A model generated the notes under the pieces. It searched no databases. It was given only the letters and a program-made list of their open reading frames with translations, and was not told the origin of the DNA. From Choanephora cucurbitarum (lineage: Eukaryota; Mucoromycota; Mucoromycetes; Mucorales; Choanephoraceae), in assembly GCA_025331435.1 (NCBI GenBank), contig JAIWNI010000027.1, positions 1 to 64,000 on the forward strand: 64,000 nucleotides of DNA, in the 5' to 3' direction. This document shows, piece after piece, positions 1-11,699 of this stretch; position 1 is the stretch's first letter; each line of letters starts with the position of its first letter. The translations under genes were made by a program, and so were the position numbers.

Positions 1-720
1 CTTAAGCATGCACATCCGATACAGTAGTCCGCTTGAATCAAGCTTATCTGATTTAAGAGTGCGCTCAATCTAAAAGTGAGACTTTTGGGAACATAAACAC
101 CTTATAAAAGCGACTATTGTGATGAGACTGGAAAGAACAATGAAATGGCACAAAACAATAAAACTCTGAAGAATAATGAAACCTGCGACTAAAATAACTG
201 CATTGACCAAAATAATTACGATGAAACCAAAAGGCTTATGTAAGACAATGAGAGTACATAAACCATCATACTTATAGGCTATACTGAAATCAATAATAGC
301 AATGTGAAACACACAAGTACGGAATTTAGATAGAAAGAGAATCAAAGTTCATATCACAGACCACAATGAGCGAAACAAGCTTCACTATATTACTTTAACC
401 AAACATGCATATACAACTGGATGAAGTGGATGGTCAAAATGTCTTAGTACATGTATATATCGGAAGGCTATACCCATAAACCTGTTGTCCATAGTCATGC
501 CAACTACGGTAGCTACAGCATCATTTCAGTACAGACGTAGTCATTCACCATTGTTAGCTTGTCATCGAGACGTGTCACCGAATTAAGCGAGCTATCTGGT
601 ATTGATGAATATCAATGATCTCTGTGAATAGGTACTTTTCATTCCTAACAAGAGACATCTAGCAATCAATGAAGACGATAGCTGCATCGCTTAGTCTACT
701 CGGTTTCAAAACTGCTGAAA
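1..720 (-). repeat. Partial copy of large repeat Omega (truncated by window start)
   Basis: This stretch is the reverse complement of about 4400-5150, and both share the shorter region 11700-12545. Shared landmarks include a sequence beginning CAGTAGTCCGCTTGAATC (from position 22), then a GAGTGCGCTCAATCTAAAAG-like block and a stretch of AACAATGAAATGGCAC. Similarity to the 4.4-5.15 kb copy is high, roughly 90% near the outer end by eye. It diverges at about 650-720, where the sequence becomes unique. Homology runs to the first base of the window, so the true end lies outside. No intact gene is present. Confidence 0.8.
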
Positions 721-1271
721 CATATTCTACTTTATTGTCTTGACATTACAAACTTTGTTGATGCATTTCAACTCATACATGTATTCAGCTAGAAAACACA
801 TCTCATTTTAATGCAAATATTTGTGGTAGTACTGAAGGTCTGTGTTTTATTAGGTTTGAGCAAGTACAATAAATACGCACAACATCTCATTTGAAGTTGA
901 TATATCCACGCTCTGTGAAACATCTGTTTGCTCTCTGAGCTTGCTCTTTGTATCAAGCAGTTCAGTTGGTACAGACATAGGCTACAAGACACACTCAGGT
1001 ATACAAATCAGGAACAAATTGAATGAGAGAACAAATAGAACACTCTAATACACTTACAAGTCAACGAAGCTCTGCCTTGTATATCATACTCAACTAGATG
1101 AATCTACAGCACCCATGATTTATTTTGGCCATCATCTAAATGGTAAAAAAAAAAAAGAAAAAAAAAGCCAGATACTGACAAAAAAGGCAATTTACGGGAC
1201 GGAGCAATCTCATTGGCTGTCAGGAGAGCTCATTTTTACCCATCAGCTGATTTTCCGAGTAAATTCAACAG
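721..1271. other. Unassigned AT-rich DNA
   Basis: No ORF, RNA or recognisable repeat stands out. There is an A-rich run near 1145-1170 just before the tRNA-like sequence. Confidence 0.5.
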
Positions 1272-1342
1272 GCCTCTTTGGCTCGATGGTTAAGCGTCGT
1301 GCTTAGCAATCAACTGCCCTGAGTTCGAATCTTGTCGGCTGC
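1272..1342 (+). repeat. tRNA-like sequence, probably a SINE head or tRNA pseudogene
   Basis: The sequence contains a good RNA polymerase III A box (TGGCTCGATGG, 1279-1289) and a B box-like AGTTCGAATCT (1322-1332) at tRNA spacing. The TpsiC arm pairs with wobbles. The acceptor ends pair at only about four of seven positions and the anticodon stem does not close, so a functional tRNA is unlikely. The tract is followed by a GGGGG/CCCCC-containing tail and then long T-rich DNA, as expected for a tRNA-derived SINE. There is no second copy in this window to confirm mobility. Confidence 0.45.
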
Positions 1343-2295
1343 AAACATTAGGGGGATTTGCGGTCAGAAGAAGAATCGACAGGTGGGTTGAAGAGGTCCC
1401 CCCACCCCTATCATTATTTTTGATACTATTTTTTCGTTTCGTCACTATGTCTCTTCCTTCTTTCCCTCTTGTTATTTTTTCTTTTCACACGCGTTGTTGC
1501 TTTTATTGGTATTTCTTTGCTTTTTTCATTTAGCTTTTTTGGTCCTTATTTCTTGTTTCATTTTAATTTCTTGCTTTTCTTTCCTTTGACTACTTGTCTT
1601 ATTTCACCTATATTGCAGGCTTGTAATTGTAAGTAAGCTCAAATTATCAAAACGTTTTTTTATTATATCATGCCAATGGTTGCCAGATAAACTATCGCTT
1701 TTCGCTTATCGTGTAAGCATAGAATTCTGTGGGTTCAATAAACCCCACAAAAGCAAATGTTCGATATCACAGTGTATTCAAATCATGATTTTGTTGAAAT
1801 GAAAAAAAAAAAGAAAAACACAAAAAAAAGCAGGTAATCCCACTAGTTAGTCTCTTTATACAAAGTGTGATGCAAGTAATTTGATAGCCTCATGAGGCAC
1901 TAAATAGGGACTAAACTCTGGTTTGCATAAATAATGATTCTAGTTTATAGATGTCATTTCAAGCATCAAATAGCATGTAAGGTATCAATTCATGTATCTT
2001 TCAGTTTAATACTAAACCTTACTGAACAAAGCACTGTTAATATCATTCACAACAATTCAAAATTGTAAGCAAGTTGCCTACCAAAGAGCTCGATATGTAC
2101 AGCCAAACAAGAAAAAGATGATATGATTTGTTCAACATGGTTGTTTCAAATAAAGAACTGTATTGCACCTTTGTTTGTCTCCTGTTGTTCACAACATAAA
2201 CAACTTTTTCTGAGGTTCTTCCCCAAACATAATCTCAAAAATCACTTTAAACAAAACGATGAAAAAAAAAGAGCAAGAAGTGATGTCTGAAGCAG
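1343..2295. other. Unassigned AT- and T-rich DNA
   Basis: Pyrimidine-rich (1430-1620) and then AT-rich sequence without a supported gene. It may include the tail of the tRNA-like element and the terminal part of the degraded Tc1 element next to it, but no clear terminal repeat was found. Confidence 0.4.
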
Positions 2296-3170
2296 CTAAT
2301 ATTTTGTAGGGTCACCCTTTGTATCATAGAGCAGCTGCATGCAGCTTGGCATGATATGAATAAGTGTGTCAATAGAGCTCTTCTTGATTCTGCTCCCAAC
2401 AGTTTTCAAAAGTAATTTAGTAGTAATCGAGCTTCTACAAATGAATCACATTTTGTAAAATTGTTTTGTTCTCACATTATACTAGGAGTTCTCGATTGAG
2501 TTTCGATCTAGTGATTGAGTAAGCCACTTTATTTTTACAATCCCATGAGTTATCCTTCAGCTTTTAGCGGTTTCGACTCGGTGGATTGATGTAGTGTGCT
2601 TTATTGAGATGGCATTTGGAATGCTTTGTCAACTTGCTTTATAGACATAATCAGTAAAGTAAAAGTCATACTTCATCCACAAAAACCACTCAGATTTGTA
2701 CTGAGATCCAGCGAATTCTAAATGGTGTCTCTATGCAGGCCTCTCTGTATTTTTCAGCGCATCTTTGCCAAGCCTTCCTCTTTCTGACGCTTGTTCTAGT
2801 CTGAATGATGCATTTGTTTGTTTGTATTGCCTTTCTTTACTGACACGTAGTTTGACTTGATTGCTCTTTGGCAAACTGATGTTTTATTGTTTGCTGCCTA
2901 TCATGTAAGAATAGCTGACTGCATTCCCTTTTTTTTGGTAATTAAATCCTGCTATTCATCTGATGTTGATTTAAGTCAAATGCTTCATTCGAAGGCCATC
3001 CGAGGATGGATTGTTGCAGAAACTGTCTTTAAACTATTTTCCAAAATAAGCAGAAAATGTCTTTTTCCAAATTCAATTTATTCTGGGCCTTCCAGAGCCT
3101 TCTTTTCTCTCAATAGTACCCCAAAAGTGATGGCTGCTAATTACTTGATCCACATTTGAAAGTAGCGCTA
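2296..3170 (-). pseudogene. Degraded Tc1/mariner-family transposase
   Basis: Reading the minus strand gives pieces of a Tc1-type transposase in more than one frame. Near 3085-3150 the peptide contains KEGSGRPR, the GRPR-like linker between the two helix-turn-helix DNA-binding parts. Near 2480-2520 a WLTQSLDRNSIENS-like peptide matches the family's W..QSPDLNPIENLW block, which carries the last catalytic acidic residue. The C-terminus (KTVGSRIKKSSIDTLIHIMP, ending at a TAG at 2296-2298) is typical of Tc1 ends. Several stops and frame changes break it, so it cannot make an active enzyme. In between, only scattered codons are recognisable. The element's terminal inverted repeats were not located. 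It sits between Omega-related segments (1-720 and 3430 onward), so it may have inserted into an older copy. Confidence 0.8.
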
Positions 3171-5704
3171 TAAGATTTTCTGTACTTTCTTGGCAGGTTC
3201 AACCACTTATCAGCAGATTAAATCACATGAACCTCAGTTTCGGTGCTTTGGTGGAGCATGTTATGGTAAATTTAGTAGAGACGTAAACCGAAAAGAGAAG
3301 TACGATTGAAAGTTGTATGGTTTGATTATGACAATCAAGATTTGCGGAAAGTCGCTCACAAGTTTTTTCTTCTTGTCTGACGGTATATGCATTATGTAAT
3401 ATCCAACCTATCGAATATGAAACTCATGTCTCACTATTTTGTATCCTTACCCAGTAGGTATTAAGAGTTGATTTCTCTATTGTGAAGGAACCTGCTTCGT
3501 TACGTTGCGCGATTTCTCCATAGAACTTGACTAATGAATGATATAGTGAGATAGCCGTATTAGGCCAACACTAATGACCATAGATACTCTTGTGTTCTAC
3601 TGGATAAAATGGTTTATTTAACAGAAAACAACAGCATCACCATCACGCACAACCAAATCGCTGTAAACAGCCAAAGTTTGTATTTTGAGTGATGATGTTG
3701 AAATCTAGTCAATCAGCGGCTTTAGTTCCTTCTATAACTCAAAAGCTCTCACTTGGCCCTGAATGGACCCCTCCACAAAAAACCTCAAATGGCCCTCAAA
3801 TATGACCAAATACGCTTTGTACACCATTTGAAAGAGACAATTCGGCTCAATTTTTGTGCTATTGTAGAGTTGCATTCAGATGAATAGATGTGGAGAAAAT
3901 AAGGTGTAAAGGTGGAATTGGTTTGGTATTTAATTTAATCAAGCCGATGAAAATTAGGCCAAATTGTTTAAATAAATACTTTTCATATCATAAGTAAAAT
4001 CATTCGCTTGCAAAATGTGTTTAGAGATGCCATTTCCAAACTATTTCTACTTTTTATGACTCTGAAATAGCTTTAGGCCTTAAAAATAGTCCCAAGGACC
4101 CCTTTTTTATAAAAAAAATAAGTAGATAACAGTTTATTCCAAAAGTAAATCCTTTTTTGTTTTATTCGTAACAGAATAAGAACTTGGTGCTTTTCGTTAA
4201 GGGTTGGTGATAACCTTCTTAGAGCACATGATAGCCACCAGTCGAACATATCCTTACAAGTACAATAGCCGCTTTATTTAATGGTGTGCATAGTCTTTAG
4301 AAATATACTTTTATATTGAGCATACCCTTAAATCATATATTCTTAAATCGAGCGACTACTGTATACGAGAAGTGCTGAGAATGCTTTAAAGACTATGCTA
4401 GCACAAGGACAGTTGCTAGCTTGTCAGTAGGCTTAGCCAGTCAATCGCTCGAAACCCCGTAATGACCATCAGTTGTGACCAGATGATCAAGTAGAGTGAA
4501 CAATGCAACTACTGTCTTTATTAGCTGCTAAATGGCTCTTGTTAGAGGCGACAAGTAGTTATTCACAGAGAGCATTGATATTCTTCATTAGCAGATAGCT
4601 TATTTCACGGGACTACATGTTTTCATGACAAGCCAACAACGGTGATTGACTATGTTTGTTTTAAAACCATATTGTGTTTATCGCACATGACATGACTGTA
4701 GACAACAGAATCACAAACTTAGCTCTCCACTAAACTTGTAAACTATGACTTTTTGACCATCTACTTTATTCAGTTGTATATATTTCTTGGGCAGAAACAA
4801 GTTAATGAGGCTCATTTAGTCTAGTTTATTCAGGGGTATAATGCCTAATCATTTTTCGGTCTAGACTCGTTATTTGTGTGTATGTTTGAAATTACTATAA
4901 CAGACTACAGCATAACACATCACCATGGCAGTTCATGCACGATCATTGTTTTACGTAAGCTTTTTGGACTCATTGCTCTTTAGGGCTTTATTGTTCTTTG
5001 CCATTTCATTGTTCTTTCCAGTCTCATCACAATAGTCGCTTTTATAAGTTGTTTATGTTCCCAAAAGTCTCACTTTTAGATTGATGGCACTCTTAAATCA
5101 AACACGCCTAATTCAAGCGGACTACTGTATCGGATGTTCATGCCTAAGCTGAGATTCCCTTTGACAACATATACTCTATTGCTGATACTATTACAATGAG
5201 ACCTGATTGTGTTGACCAACGTCTGAACAAGACAACTGAAATAACTAGAAATTGAAAAAGACTAAATGATAGGTTGAGCATGTATATGGCTGACACCATT
5301 CGAGTCAATCTCTGAAAGCAGCTATTTTGGATAAAATGAGGTCAAGACTGTTGTCATAATCAATGAGGTTTCATTGAACCTTGTTTTAGCACAATATCAT
5401 TATTGCTTCAATCATTCGTATACGCAAATACCTTAATCATCCGTCACTGAAATGTCTCTGATCATCATGATGTACTTCACTGGATCCATGTATCACAATT
5501 GGATCCGATTATTTTCAGAATATGTTACTTCTTGCTCACCGCGTTTCTAACTCGTCTAAACAATTTGCATTATCATGCTTGTTAGCCCTACTCTACTCAT
5601 TGCATCTCTTGTAAGACTCCATGCGTTCCCATCACTTGCAATTATCCTCCTTTGTAACCCATGAGACTGTGATGGTTTCTTGTTTCACAGGTTTCTTTTC
5701 TTTT

Positions 5705-5986
5705 TCAGAATCCTTTTCGTGGCTCATGCTGCTTTACTCTGACTCTTATGTCTCTGACGTATACCACTGACAAGTTGTGCTTCCAAGCAACCCACACTCT
5801 GGGATCAGTCATTGACCTGATCAGGGATCCGCTCAAACATCTGATCCTTCTGGCTGACTTTTCATTTTTCTTCTTCTTATCCTCTTTTTTGCTTTGCCTT
5901 GCTACTCTACTTGTACTGCTGAACTCGCGCATATCATTGTCTTGCTTTTGCTTCAGCTCATCAGAGCTTCCGGAAGACACGATCAT
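5705..5986 (-). pseudogene. Conserved Lys-rich coding block in Omega (unknown protein)
   Basis: A 93-codon open frame: a Ser/Gln-rich part, then a lysine-rich stretch (KKEDKKKKNEK), then MTDPRVWVAWKHNLSVVYVR. The last part is conserved in Omega copy 2 on the opposite strand (about 51530-51607), where the peptide starts MTDPSVWVARMHNLSVIYVR. There the frame is split from its upstream half by a 534-bp solo LTR. Codon-preserving differences between copies suggest that the ancestor was coding. I recognise no family. The block probably belongs to one minus-strand multi-exon gene together with the blocks at 6121-6592 and perhaps 9381-9635, since order and strand fit; this is inference. Confidence 0.4.
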
Positions 5987-6120
5987 GTCGTTGTCAGTTA
6001 CACAGCACTGTAATCTGCTGGGCTGTTATTTTAATTTCCGACGGAGTTTGATTTAGAGTTTCAGTGCGTGTTTGTCTTTTTTCCTGCCTATGGCGCTTCT
6101 GGCATAACTCTCTTTTACTT

Positions 6121-6592
6121 TTACCAACCCTTTATATACAACAGCCATAGTAAGTTATGCAAAGTCAGGTTCACACACAGAAAGTGCTGACCACTCCTCT
6201 TTTGGACCAGCTCAACCTTCGTGATGACACCAGATGGCAAGATCCTGGTCAGAGTGAGGACCAACATGAGTCCATGGCAGGTACTGATCTGTAAGCTGGA
6301 ATACATATACAAAGCGTAAGTGTTGCTTGCACATAGCTATGTCACAAGTCATGACAGCAAAACTAAAAAAATAGAGAGAGGAATGCATGCCTTGGAAGAT
6401 GTGTGTCAAGATGGCGATACGGCGTATACACAAAAGGATTGCCAAGTGTAGACAGTTGCGAGTACACAGCTTAGTAATGAATGCACGAGAAACAAAGACA
6501 GTAGAGTAAGCAAGAAGCTGTAAGCCGGAATACAATGTGTTACCGGTAAAGAGAGTAATGATGGCATATTCAGAGCAGAGACATGCAGACAA
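6121..6592 (-). pseudogene. Conserved hydrophobic coding block in Omega (unknown protein)
   Basis: Two overlapping minus-strand frames are open here. One gives a Cys- and Leu-rich segment with NCLHLAILLCIRRIAIL, which looks membrane-spanning. The other gives LTLTRILPSGVITKV followed by QKRSGQHFLCV. Omega copy 2 (about 50480-50610, plus strand) keeps the second peptide nearly unchanged, with several third-position differences and one stop codon, which supports it as the ancestral reading. A T-rich tract and AG before the block suggest an exon start. No known family was recognised. The presence of stops and the lack of a complete gene in any copy make it a pseudogene fragment. Confidence 0.4.
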
Positions 6593-6599
6593 TTAGTTG

Positions 6600-7880
6600 T
6601 TTACACAGAATGTTTGTTCCATACATCGAATTCACCAGCATCATATAACTGATTGATGTAGAGCAATAAGCATGAGTATGGATAACAACATGACTGACAC
6701 AAGAACGAAAAAGGACTTGCTTCTCTAGCTTTATCTGTTGAGCCGTTGTTTGGACACATCACTGGCAAAAGTACCATGCATGTCATGTTGTTGATGGGGA
6801 TAAAAGTGTATCTGTATGGTCGTGTACTTTTGATCGACATTTTGGATTACACTATAGGTCAGCTTATACAGACTACATTAGATGCAAGTGAATTGTGCAC
6901 TGTAACTACATCATGCCTTGGACTGGTGGGCAAAGATTGTCAAGACATGTTGTAAGATGAAATTATCAGAGTGATAGTTGCATTGCATGCTACTGTATTC
7001 CAGCTCATGCTACTTTGCGTTATTGTATAATAACAGTATTATTGTTGCCTTGAAAAATAAAAGGCCTTGGATCAGTATGTATTGGTTACATTTTTTTGCT
7101 TGGTGTCTCTTTCTCAGCTTTTTTGTCTCTTCATATATCTCTCTTTTTTCTTTCTTTCTTTATATTGCTAGTTGTTTATACTATAGCTTACATTACAGAT
7201 ACCACTAAATTACTTAGCTTACCTTGCACATGTAAATATTGTCTATAAAGATTGCCATACCTAATCATGTCAACACTACTTGCATCTCTACTGAAATCCC
7301 AACTTGTTATTGTACCTTTATGCCTATGAGTAGCTTGTTCAGTGGTTATTTTGCATCGTATGAATAGTATATATATGTATATATACATACACTATTCTAT
7401 GATGGCACTTGCCTGATATGCATTTACTTTCATATACCTGTAGACTGTAGCCTCAATTGTTCTTTTTTCATTTTGTTTTCTCGTAGCTTTCATGTGTAAG
7501 TACTAAGCGATGCGGATATAGGATGCATATATTTTGCTTTTTTTTTTTTTATTAATTTCGGGTCGTCCAAAAGTCAAAAGTCAGAAGCATGCATTCGATT
7601 GGCTCGATTTTGCTAAATCATTGTGGGCTAAAACAAATCAAAAAGACAACTTTGTCGCGTCATCTTCCATTTTCCTCTCTTTTCTTTTTTTTCTTTCACT
7701 ATCCCCCTTTTTGTTTTTTCGCTATCTCCTTTTTCTTTTTTTGCTTTCGTTAAATCTATTCTTCGCGTCAAGGTAAGTTGTACTTTCCTTTCTCTTCTTC
7801 TTTCTTTCTTTCTTTTTATAAGTCCTGCACAACTTTCACCAATCCAAGAAGGCCCGGAAATATTACAGGAAAAAGTAAGT
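6600..7880. other. Copy-1-specific segment inside Omega, low complexity at its right end
   Basis: Omega copy 2 has only about 0.2 kb at the corresponding place, so about 1.1 kb here is an insertion or was lost from copy 2. No transposon ends were found. Part 7530-7830 is strongly pyrimidine-rich with (CTTT)-type runs, and a short TA-rich tract lies at 7365-7392. Short open frames here look incidental. Confidence 0.45.
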
Positions 7881-9380
7881 ACAGCCATCACTTTTTGTCT
7901 CTTGCTTCTACGTAGCTCTGTACTAAAGGCCCTATAGATTGTCTTTTCTCACCTTTTGATCACGAACGGCGGCTGTCACTCTCGCTAGAATGTTCATGGC
8001 TCCATCATCTATGGTTGTGCGAGGCCGGTCCGCTAACTGAGTGCGCCATAGTAGACGTCACCATTCGATGATGCGGGTTTTGACAGCCATGTCCTAGTAA
8101 TGCACTTTAATTGACGAAGTCTTGTGCTAGCTGCTGCCAGTGGAGAGCAGAGGCCTGGATGGAGGTTGGTGTGGGAGTACATGGTCAGCTGCCTTCACGC
8201 GGCTACTCCTGTGAGTAGCTTTCCGTAAAACAGAAAGTGAAACCAAAGGCTGACGATAGGATGGTGACTAGGTGAATGATTTGACTGAGTATAATCTTTT
8301 TTGGTCAAATATTTAGTATCAAGTATCTGGTCTCAAGAATCTGGTCTCAAGAATCTGGTTATGGTCTGATGTATATACCTATATTAAGTAGCAATGAGAA
8401 ATATTAATTTACAAATCGAAAATAATAAAATTGGTTTCATTGTCTTTATAATTTATATTTCTGTATCATAAGCCATATTACAGTATGATATATGTACCAT
8501 TACTCACAATGAAAGTGACAACTAGGAAACACGTCAAATAGATTCAATCATCGACAATCCTGTCACTACCTGCTACTGCCTATTTCTTTCTTTACTTTCA
8601 CTGTTCTCTGACTATGCTATTAGTTCATCAAAGTATCATCACTATAACCATGTCATCACAATCATCACATTCAGCTTGTCTGCGAGAAATAAAGTATGAT
8701 GATGATGGAATCTCTGTCATATAGACACTCATGATATGCTTAGAGTATTTGCACGATAAGAAAATGAACAAAGACAGTGTCAGACAAGGCGTGTGATGGT
8801 GTGCGTCAATCTATTTCCTTATTGTCACTTATCAGCATCATGCATGTCAGTTATGATATATCCATAACATTTGTCACTAACTATTACTTCATATAAGACA
8901 ACCGTATAATACCACTTTCTCCAATTCTTTTGATTTGAAAAGCCTAATTTATTCTACAATGCATCAGTCAAAGCGTGAAGTCATTGTTCTCAATGTGTTC
9001 CATTGTATGTGATGGTTCATTGTTATTCCTTATTTATGTATTCACTTGTCTTGTCGAGTGAAGTAGCTGTGATAATCCTCAATATTAGCCTGATATTGCA
9101 ATCAGTATATATCTGTGTATGTAAGTCATCAAAAGTATACTTTTATGCTGTAAGCACCTTATATACCCTCCTTGATGTCATCGTTTAGTCTAAAGCTATG
9201 ATAGCTTGTATCTTTTTCTTTGCTTTGTATGTGCATATTTAGCATACTCATTTGTAGTGACAATCGTATAAGTCTGTCTCCTTCAAGTCTGTACAACGCA
9301 GTCTGATAAAGCTCCAAATGACATCAGAAACCAAAAACCAAGAACCAAAAAAAAGCGATGCCTTTTTCTACCTTTGTATG

Positions 9381-9635
9381 CTAAAGCTGTTCATACTGAT
9401 ACGAGTAGGGCTCATACAGGCAGTCTTCTTGACCTTCATGCGTGACGATGACAAACATGTTGCTGATCTGGAAAAGAGATGAGGCAAACTCGCTCAGGCA
9501 AGTAAGGCCAAAGACCAGGTTCATGTCACTGACACTAGTGAATATATGCGACTGTGTTGCTATGATATATGATGCGCTGTATGAACACTTCTGTAGATAT
9601 TTGCTGATCGCCAGTAGGAAAAGACAGTAAAGCAT
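9381..9635 (-). pseudogene. Conserved 84-codon block in unit C (unknown, partly hydrophobic)
   Basis: The frame gives 84 residues. The middle (LTCLSEFASSLFQISNMFVI) is hydrophobic and membrane-like, and the end is CLYEPYSYQYEQL. The same frame is open in the copies at 22729-22983 (minus) and 27394-27648 (plus), with about 13-14 residue changes from this one. In all copies it is preceded, in coding direction, by a T-rich tract ending in TTTTAG or similar. The stop is followed a few bases later by AAAG|GTAGA, which resembles a donor site. It therefore looks like one internal exon of a lost gene. The ratio of replacement to silent changes does not show strong selection. Not recognised. Confidence 0.4.
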
Positions 9636-10771
9636 GAGCTAAAAGGCGTGAAAAAAAAAGCGTGTCTGAGCATAGATGGCTTTCAACTTGCTGAGCCTGA
9701 AAACTTCGTTTTTCTCTCTCCTTCCTCATTTAAACATTTGGAGAATAGAAAATCAAGGAACAGCAAGTCATGCCTTGATTTGTCGTTTCAACCCAAAATC
9801 ACTATTTTTTGCCCTTTTATGCCCCAAGCTGAGTATTGTAGGTAGCTACGGAATGCGTGATATAGCCAAGTGTCTCATAGGTGTAGACTATGTGTACCAA
9901 AGTCAAGTAGTGACCAGTCATAGCTACAGAGAACAAATGCTACTCGTTTACTTTTGTACAAGTTTTATAGACGAGGATGAGTTATTGGCTTGTTTTTCGT
10001 GAGAACACTCATAGTTGGTAGATGTGGCAGTACACTCTACTACATAATACTAGGTGTAGACACAATGTGTTTAACAGTATGAACCTATAACACATCATGT
10101 CAAATGAAAGCTAAAATGCAATGAAGCACCCTATAAACGCTCTTTTCCTTTAATATACTAGAAGTGTAGCAACGCTGATGATAGATATCAATCTTATTTC
10201 AACCAAACACATAGTAGCATGTTATATTCTAACTAACTTGTAGCTACATGCACTAACACTTTGAGCTCGAAATAGTAACAATGTGGTTCTTATTTACTGC
10301 CGACAAAGTACAAAACAATTAAATATACAGTCTCATTTCTCTAAATTAATCAAGGTTTCCGAATGACTGAATGCAACATTGAAAACAAAAAAGCACTTAT
10401 GTAACATGGGCGGAATCACCCACATTTTTTGATATTTGTCTCTCAGAGTAGATGCCTTTAGTAGACAAAGTGAAGGATTTGTGGTGATATGACTGGATTG
10501 GGGCCAAATGATGGGTCAGTATATCAAGTAAGCGATGGAGAGAAAACCCAAGTCGGTCAAGGTGATACTCGTCACTTGATAAATATGCCAAGGATACCTA
10601 CAGAGGTGTGTTTGTAAGTCTTATTATGACTTTTGAATGAACTGACTAAGCAAATAACTGACAAATTTATCATGATGGTGATCAACAGCTGTAATTTGCT
10701 TATACTCAGAGTCATTATGATAGAGCATTACATACAAGAGAAGCAGCTCATCTAGGTTTGCAACTCTTCAT

Positions 10772-11434
10772 TTGTGTCATGCACATTTACATGTCGTGCT
10801 TCATTTACTATTCCATCCACACTTTAATGCAATAGAGATCAGTTGCAAGCTGTTTTACGTGTTTGTGTATGTGAGTGTTCATTTGTGCTCCAGCATACCA
10901 CATACACAGTCATCAAAGTATGGCATGATTAAACTATGTTGTCAGAAGGATAGCACAAAAACTATTGCATACTTGTTTATCTGTAGCCTTGAACTGTTGT
11001 CAGTTCCCTGTACTATATAAGTTCATACACCTTCACTCGCTTGGTCTATTTTTTTCTTTTTTTGCTTTTCTACCCTATGTCATTATCATCGTTGCGCTTG
11101 TTTTTATCATACAGCAATACACATTCACTTCAGTCAAAGCATCGCAGTATATGCCAAGCCTTTCTCAGGATGTTCCGATCATCTTCACCCTAGTAGAGTG
11201 ATACCATTTTATTCAAACATGCTTTGGTTACAAACCATGTCATCGATATATATACTCAACATACCTAACGCAGTTCTTTTCCACACACAAAACTTGTGCA
11301 TATTATATGCTCTGATAGCCTTCAATCTCTTTCTCTCACTTTTGTTGTATCTGCTGTCACAAACCACTTTTCGTTTGACGTACTTTATCGTAGCTCTAAA
11401 CACTAGTATGATCCTACTGATACCATTATGCTAA
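10772..11434 (+). pseudogene. Conserved membrane-protein-like region in unit C
   Basis: Three consecutive plus-strand frames give hydrophobic peptides: one ending TQSSKYGMIKLCCQKDS plus a short tail; one with ALVFIIQQYTFTSVKASQYM; and one with TQNLCILYALIAF followed by a long leucine-rich span ending at 11434. The inverted copy (about 26230-25700) keeps the same peptides (for example KYGLIKLCCQKDS and ELVFIIQQYTFLSVKASHYM) with stops and a microsatellite insertion. This suggests the remains of a multi-pass membrane protein on the plus strand of C. Family unknown. An alternative is chance open frames in AT-rich DNA, but conservation of the peptides across copies argues against that. Confidence 0.35.
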
Positions 11435-11699
11435 AAGATGGCTTAGGAATAAAGACAATAAAGACAATGAAGGCAATAAAAAAAAGTTTCATTATTCTCA
11501 ATTTGAAAATATATTTTTATTGTTGTTCAGTACATATATACATATAGATGAGTGAACCTTCAATGCTATTGCTAGATACTTGACACCAGATACTTGGCGC
11601 TACACCATCAGAGGCCATTTGATTGCTTCTTTGCACATAATGAGCTTAGATTTTTGGTGCCATCTATGATCACCTGAGCAAGTATGTAGTCTAATTATT

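Larger units (their letters stand above)
3430..8300 (+). repeat. Large repeat Omega, copy 1
   Basis: Matches the reverse complement of about 49.65-53.09 kb almost from end to end, and its first 1.2 kb matches 63290-64000 directly. Anchor blocks: 3760-3960 with 52860-53040 and 63580-63800; the AGATTGACTCGAATGG block at about 5310 with 52035; 5690-5870 with 50950-51640; 6180-6330 with 50450-50610; 7940-8220 with 49730-49990. Divergence between copies 1 and 2 is substantial (roughly 15-30% by eye). Copy 1 carries extra DNA at 3970-4545 and 6600-7880 that copy 2 lacks, while copy 2 has a solo LTR that copy 1 lacks. The complete unit and its ends are undefined because similarity continues beyond each boundary tried. 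Confidence 0.75.
8312..11605 (+). repeat. Repeat unit C, copy 1 (candidate DNA element with terminal inverted repeats)
   Basis: The unit recurs at 21360-23097 (same strand, cut short) and at 28810-25540 (opposite strand), with a further left-end fragment at about 49090-49650 (opposite strand). Its two ends carry an imperfect inverted motif: CAAGTATCTGGTCTCAAG at about 8323 and its inverted counterpart CTTGACACCAGATACTTG at about 11579-11596. A weaker inverted match extends about 100 bp inward. This suggests a DNA transposon of about 3.3 kb, but no target duplication was found and no transposase was recognised. The internal coding blocks are listed separately. The copies are about 85-90% alike, so the unit is old. 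Confidence 0.5.

Noticed and set aside
1272..1342. Functional tRNA gene
   Set aside because: Acceptor and anticodon stems do not pair.
22..5127. A single Tc1/pogo element with TA duplication and CAGTAGTCC ends
   Set aside because: Comparison with copies at 11.7 kb and 52.2 kb shows homology continuing outward beyond the CAG, so these are not element ends.
7628..7891. Lys/Arg/Glu-rich minus-strand frame
   Set aside because: Translation of a polypyrimidine/polypurine tract.
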